Origin: Chloroflexota bacterium
GTDB lineage: Bacteria; Chloroflexota; Limnocylindria; Limnocylindrales; CSP1-4
Assembly: GCA_029858845.1 (NCBI GenBank)
Contig: JAOUEG010000139.1
Location: 1 to 5,507, forward strand
DNA length: 5,507 nucleotides
Direction of reading: 5' to 3'
A program made the position numbers and the translations under genes. Below the pieces are notes generated by a model, which saw nothing but the letters and a program-made list of their open reading frames with translations, was not told the origin of the DNA and did not search any database. Positions 5,012 to 5,507 of this stretch are shown here, piece after piece (the stretch's first letter is position 1; the number at the start of each line of letters is the position of its first letter).

Positions 5012-5507
5012 ATGCGAATCACCGCCATCCGCCTGCAGCGCCTGCGCATCCCGCTCGAGCCGCCCTTCCTGGCCGCGTGGGATCCGGTTCCGCGGGTCGC
5101 CGTTCCGGCGACGATCGTCCGGGTCGAAACGGACGAGGGCGTCGTCGGGGTCGGGTCGGGCGACACGATGGACGGCTTCGAGGCCTTCCAGGACCTGTTC
5201 ATCGGCCAGGACCCGCTGGCCATCGCCCGCCACGTGCGCGCGCTGGAGACGATCGACTTCCATGCCGGCCGCTACTGGCCGCTCGAGGCGGCCCTGTGGG
5301 ACATCACCGGCAAGGTCGCCGGGTTGCCGGTGGCGACGCTGTTCGGTGGCGCCGCGGACGGGATCCCGGCGTATGCCTCGACCGGGATGCTGCTGCCCGC
5401 CGCCGAGCGGGCCGAATCCGCGCTCCGCATGCGCGCCGAGGGCTTCCGCGCGCTCAAGATCCGGATCGATCCGCGCCGGTTGGACGATGGACTGGCCGGC
5501 GTGGCCG
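5012..5507 (+). CDS. Enolase-superfamily enzyme, mandelate racemase/muconate lactonizing (MR/MLE) type, N-terminal part
   Basis: The frame is open from ATG 5012 to the window edge, giving 165 residues of a protein that is usually about 350-400 long. Start MRITAIRLQRLRIPLEPPF is the standard first strand of the MR/MLE capping domain. The specificity loop regions are near residues 15-26 (LEPPFLAAWDP) and 47-56 (VGSGDTMDGF). ATIVRVETDEGVVGVG (34-49) and the helix signature LEAALWDITGKVAGLPVATLFGG (91-113) are strongly diagnostic. The barrel domain starts near IPAYASTG (118-125), and its second strand carries GFRALKIRID (144-153), placing K149-I-R151 where the K-x-K catalytic motif is common. The metal ligands and the second acid/base lie beyond the edge. 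Enzymes of this superfamily abstract a proton next to a carboxylate with Mg2+ help, leading to racemisation, epimerisation, dehydration or cycloisomerisation. It is divergent to the transporter with a 142-base gap, suggesting shared control. The substrate cannot be assigned. Confidence 0.9.
   Translation, partial: MRITAIRLQRLRIPLEPPFLAAWDPVPRVAVPATIVRVETDEGVVGVGSGDTMDGFEAFQDLFIGQDPLAIARHVRALETIDFHAGRYWPLEAALWDITGKVAGLPVATLFGGAADGIPAYASTGMLLPAAERAESALRMRAEGFRALKIRIDPRRLDDGLAGVA

Noticed and set aside
4870..5223. N-terminal extension of the ATPase up to ATG 5223
   Set aside because: The extra 118 residues are low-complexity Arg/Ser/Pro, overlap the MR/MLE coding sequence on the other strand, and ignore the strong GAAGGAG site before ATG 4869.
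5272..5457. 61-codon minus-strand open frame
   Set aside because: It is the shadow of the MR/MLE gene, which shows strong family signatures on the plus strand.

Overview
The window is GC-rich bacterial DNA with strong G/C bias at third codon positions. It holds six genes, two of them cut by the window edges. Nothing in it fixes the taxonomy. The base composition, codon use and possible leaderless starts would suit a Chloroflexota- or Actinomycetota-like genome, but this is only an impression. There is no tRNA, rRNA, CRISPR array, insertion sequence or other sign of mobility, and no gene-free stretch longer than about 140 bp.

Layout from left to right. (1) Bases 1-266, minus strand: the N-terminal 88 residues of a small protein I do not recognise. 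A good sigma70-type promoter lies so close to its ATG that the mRNA should be nearly leaderless, and a perfect GGAAGC/GCTTCC palindrome lies just upstream. (2) Bases 349-1104, minus: an IclR-family transcription regulator. (3) Bases 1133-1164: a perfect 14-bp hairpin, the likely end of the transport operon. (4) Bases 1191-4869, minus: a complete quaternary-ammonium/betaine-type (OpuC / OsmF-Yeh-like) ABC importer, transcribed in the order ATPase with C-terminal CBS region, permease, permease, lipoprotein substrate-binding protein. (5) Bases 4870-5011: a 142-bp divergent control region with a 19-bp inverted repeat. (6) Bases 5012-5507, plus: the first 165 residues of an enolase-superfamily enzyme of the mandelate racemase / muconate lactonizing (MR/MLE) type.

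How the genes may work together. The importer would bind a small, probably quaternary-ammonium solute outside the membrane and drive it through the two permeases with the CBS-bearing ATPase. The binding protein differs from the textbook betaine binders at a position that normally carries a carboxylate-contacting lysine (Asp here), so the ligand may not be glycine betaine. The divergent MR/MLE enzyme raises the possibility of a catabolic rather than purely osmoprotective uptake locus, since betaine-epimerising MR/MLE enzymes are known to sit beside betaine transporters. The IclR regulator, a family that often controls catabolic genes, fits that reading. This link is inference from adjacency. 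No wholly new type of system is visible. The points most worth following are the altered ligand pocket, the transporter/MR-MLE pairing, the K-x-R active-site motif, and the palindrome plus near-leaderless promoter upstream of the first gene.
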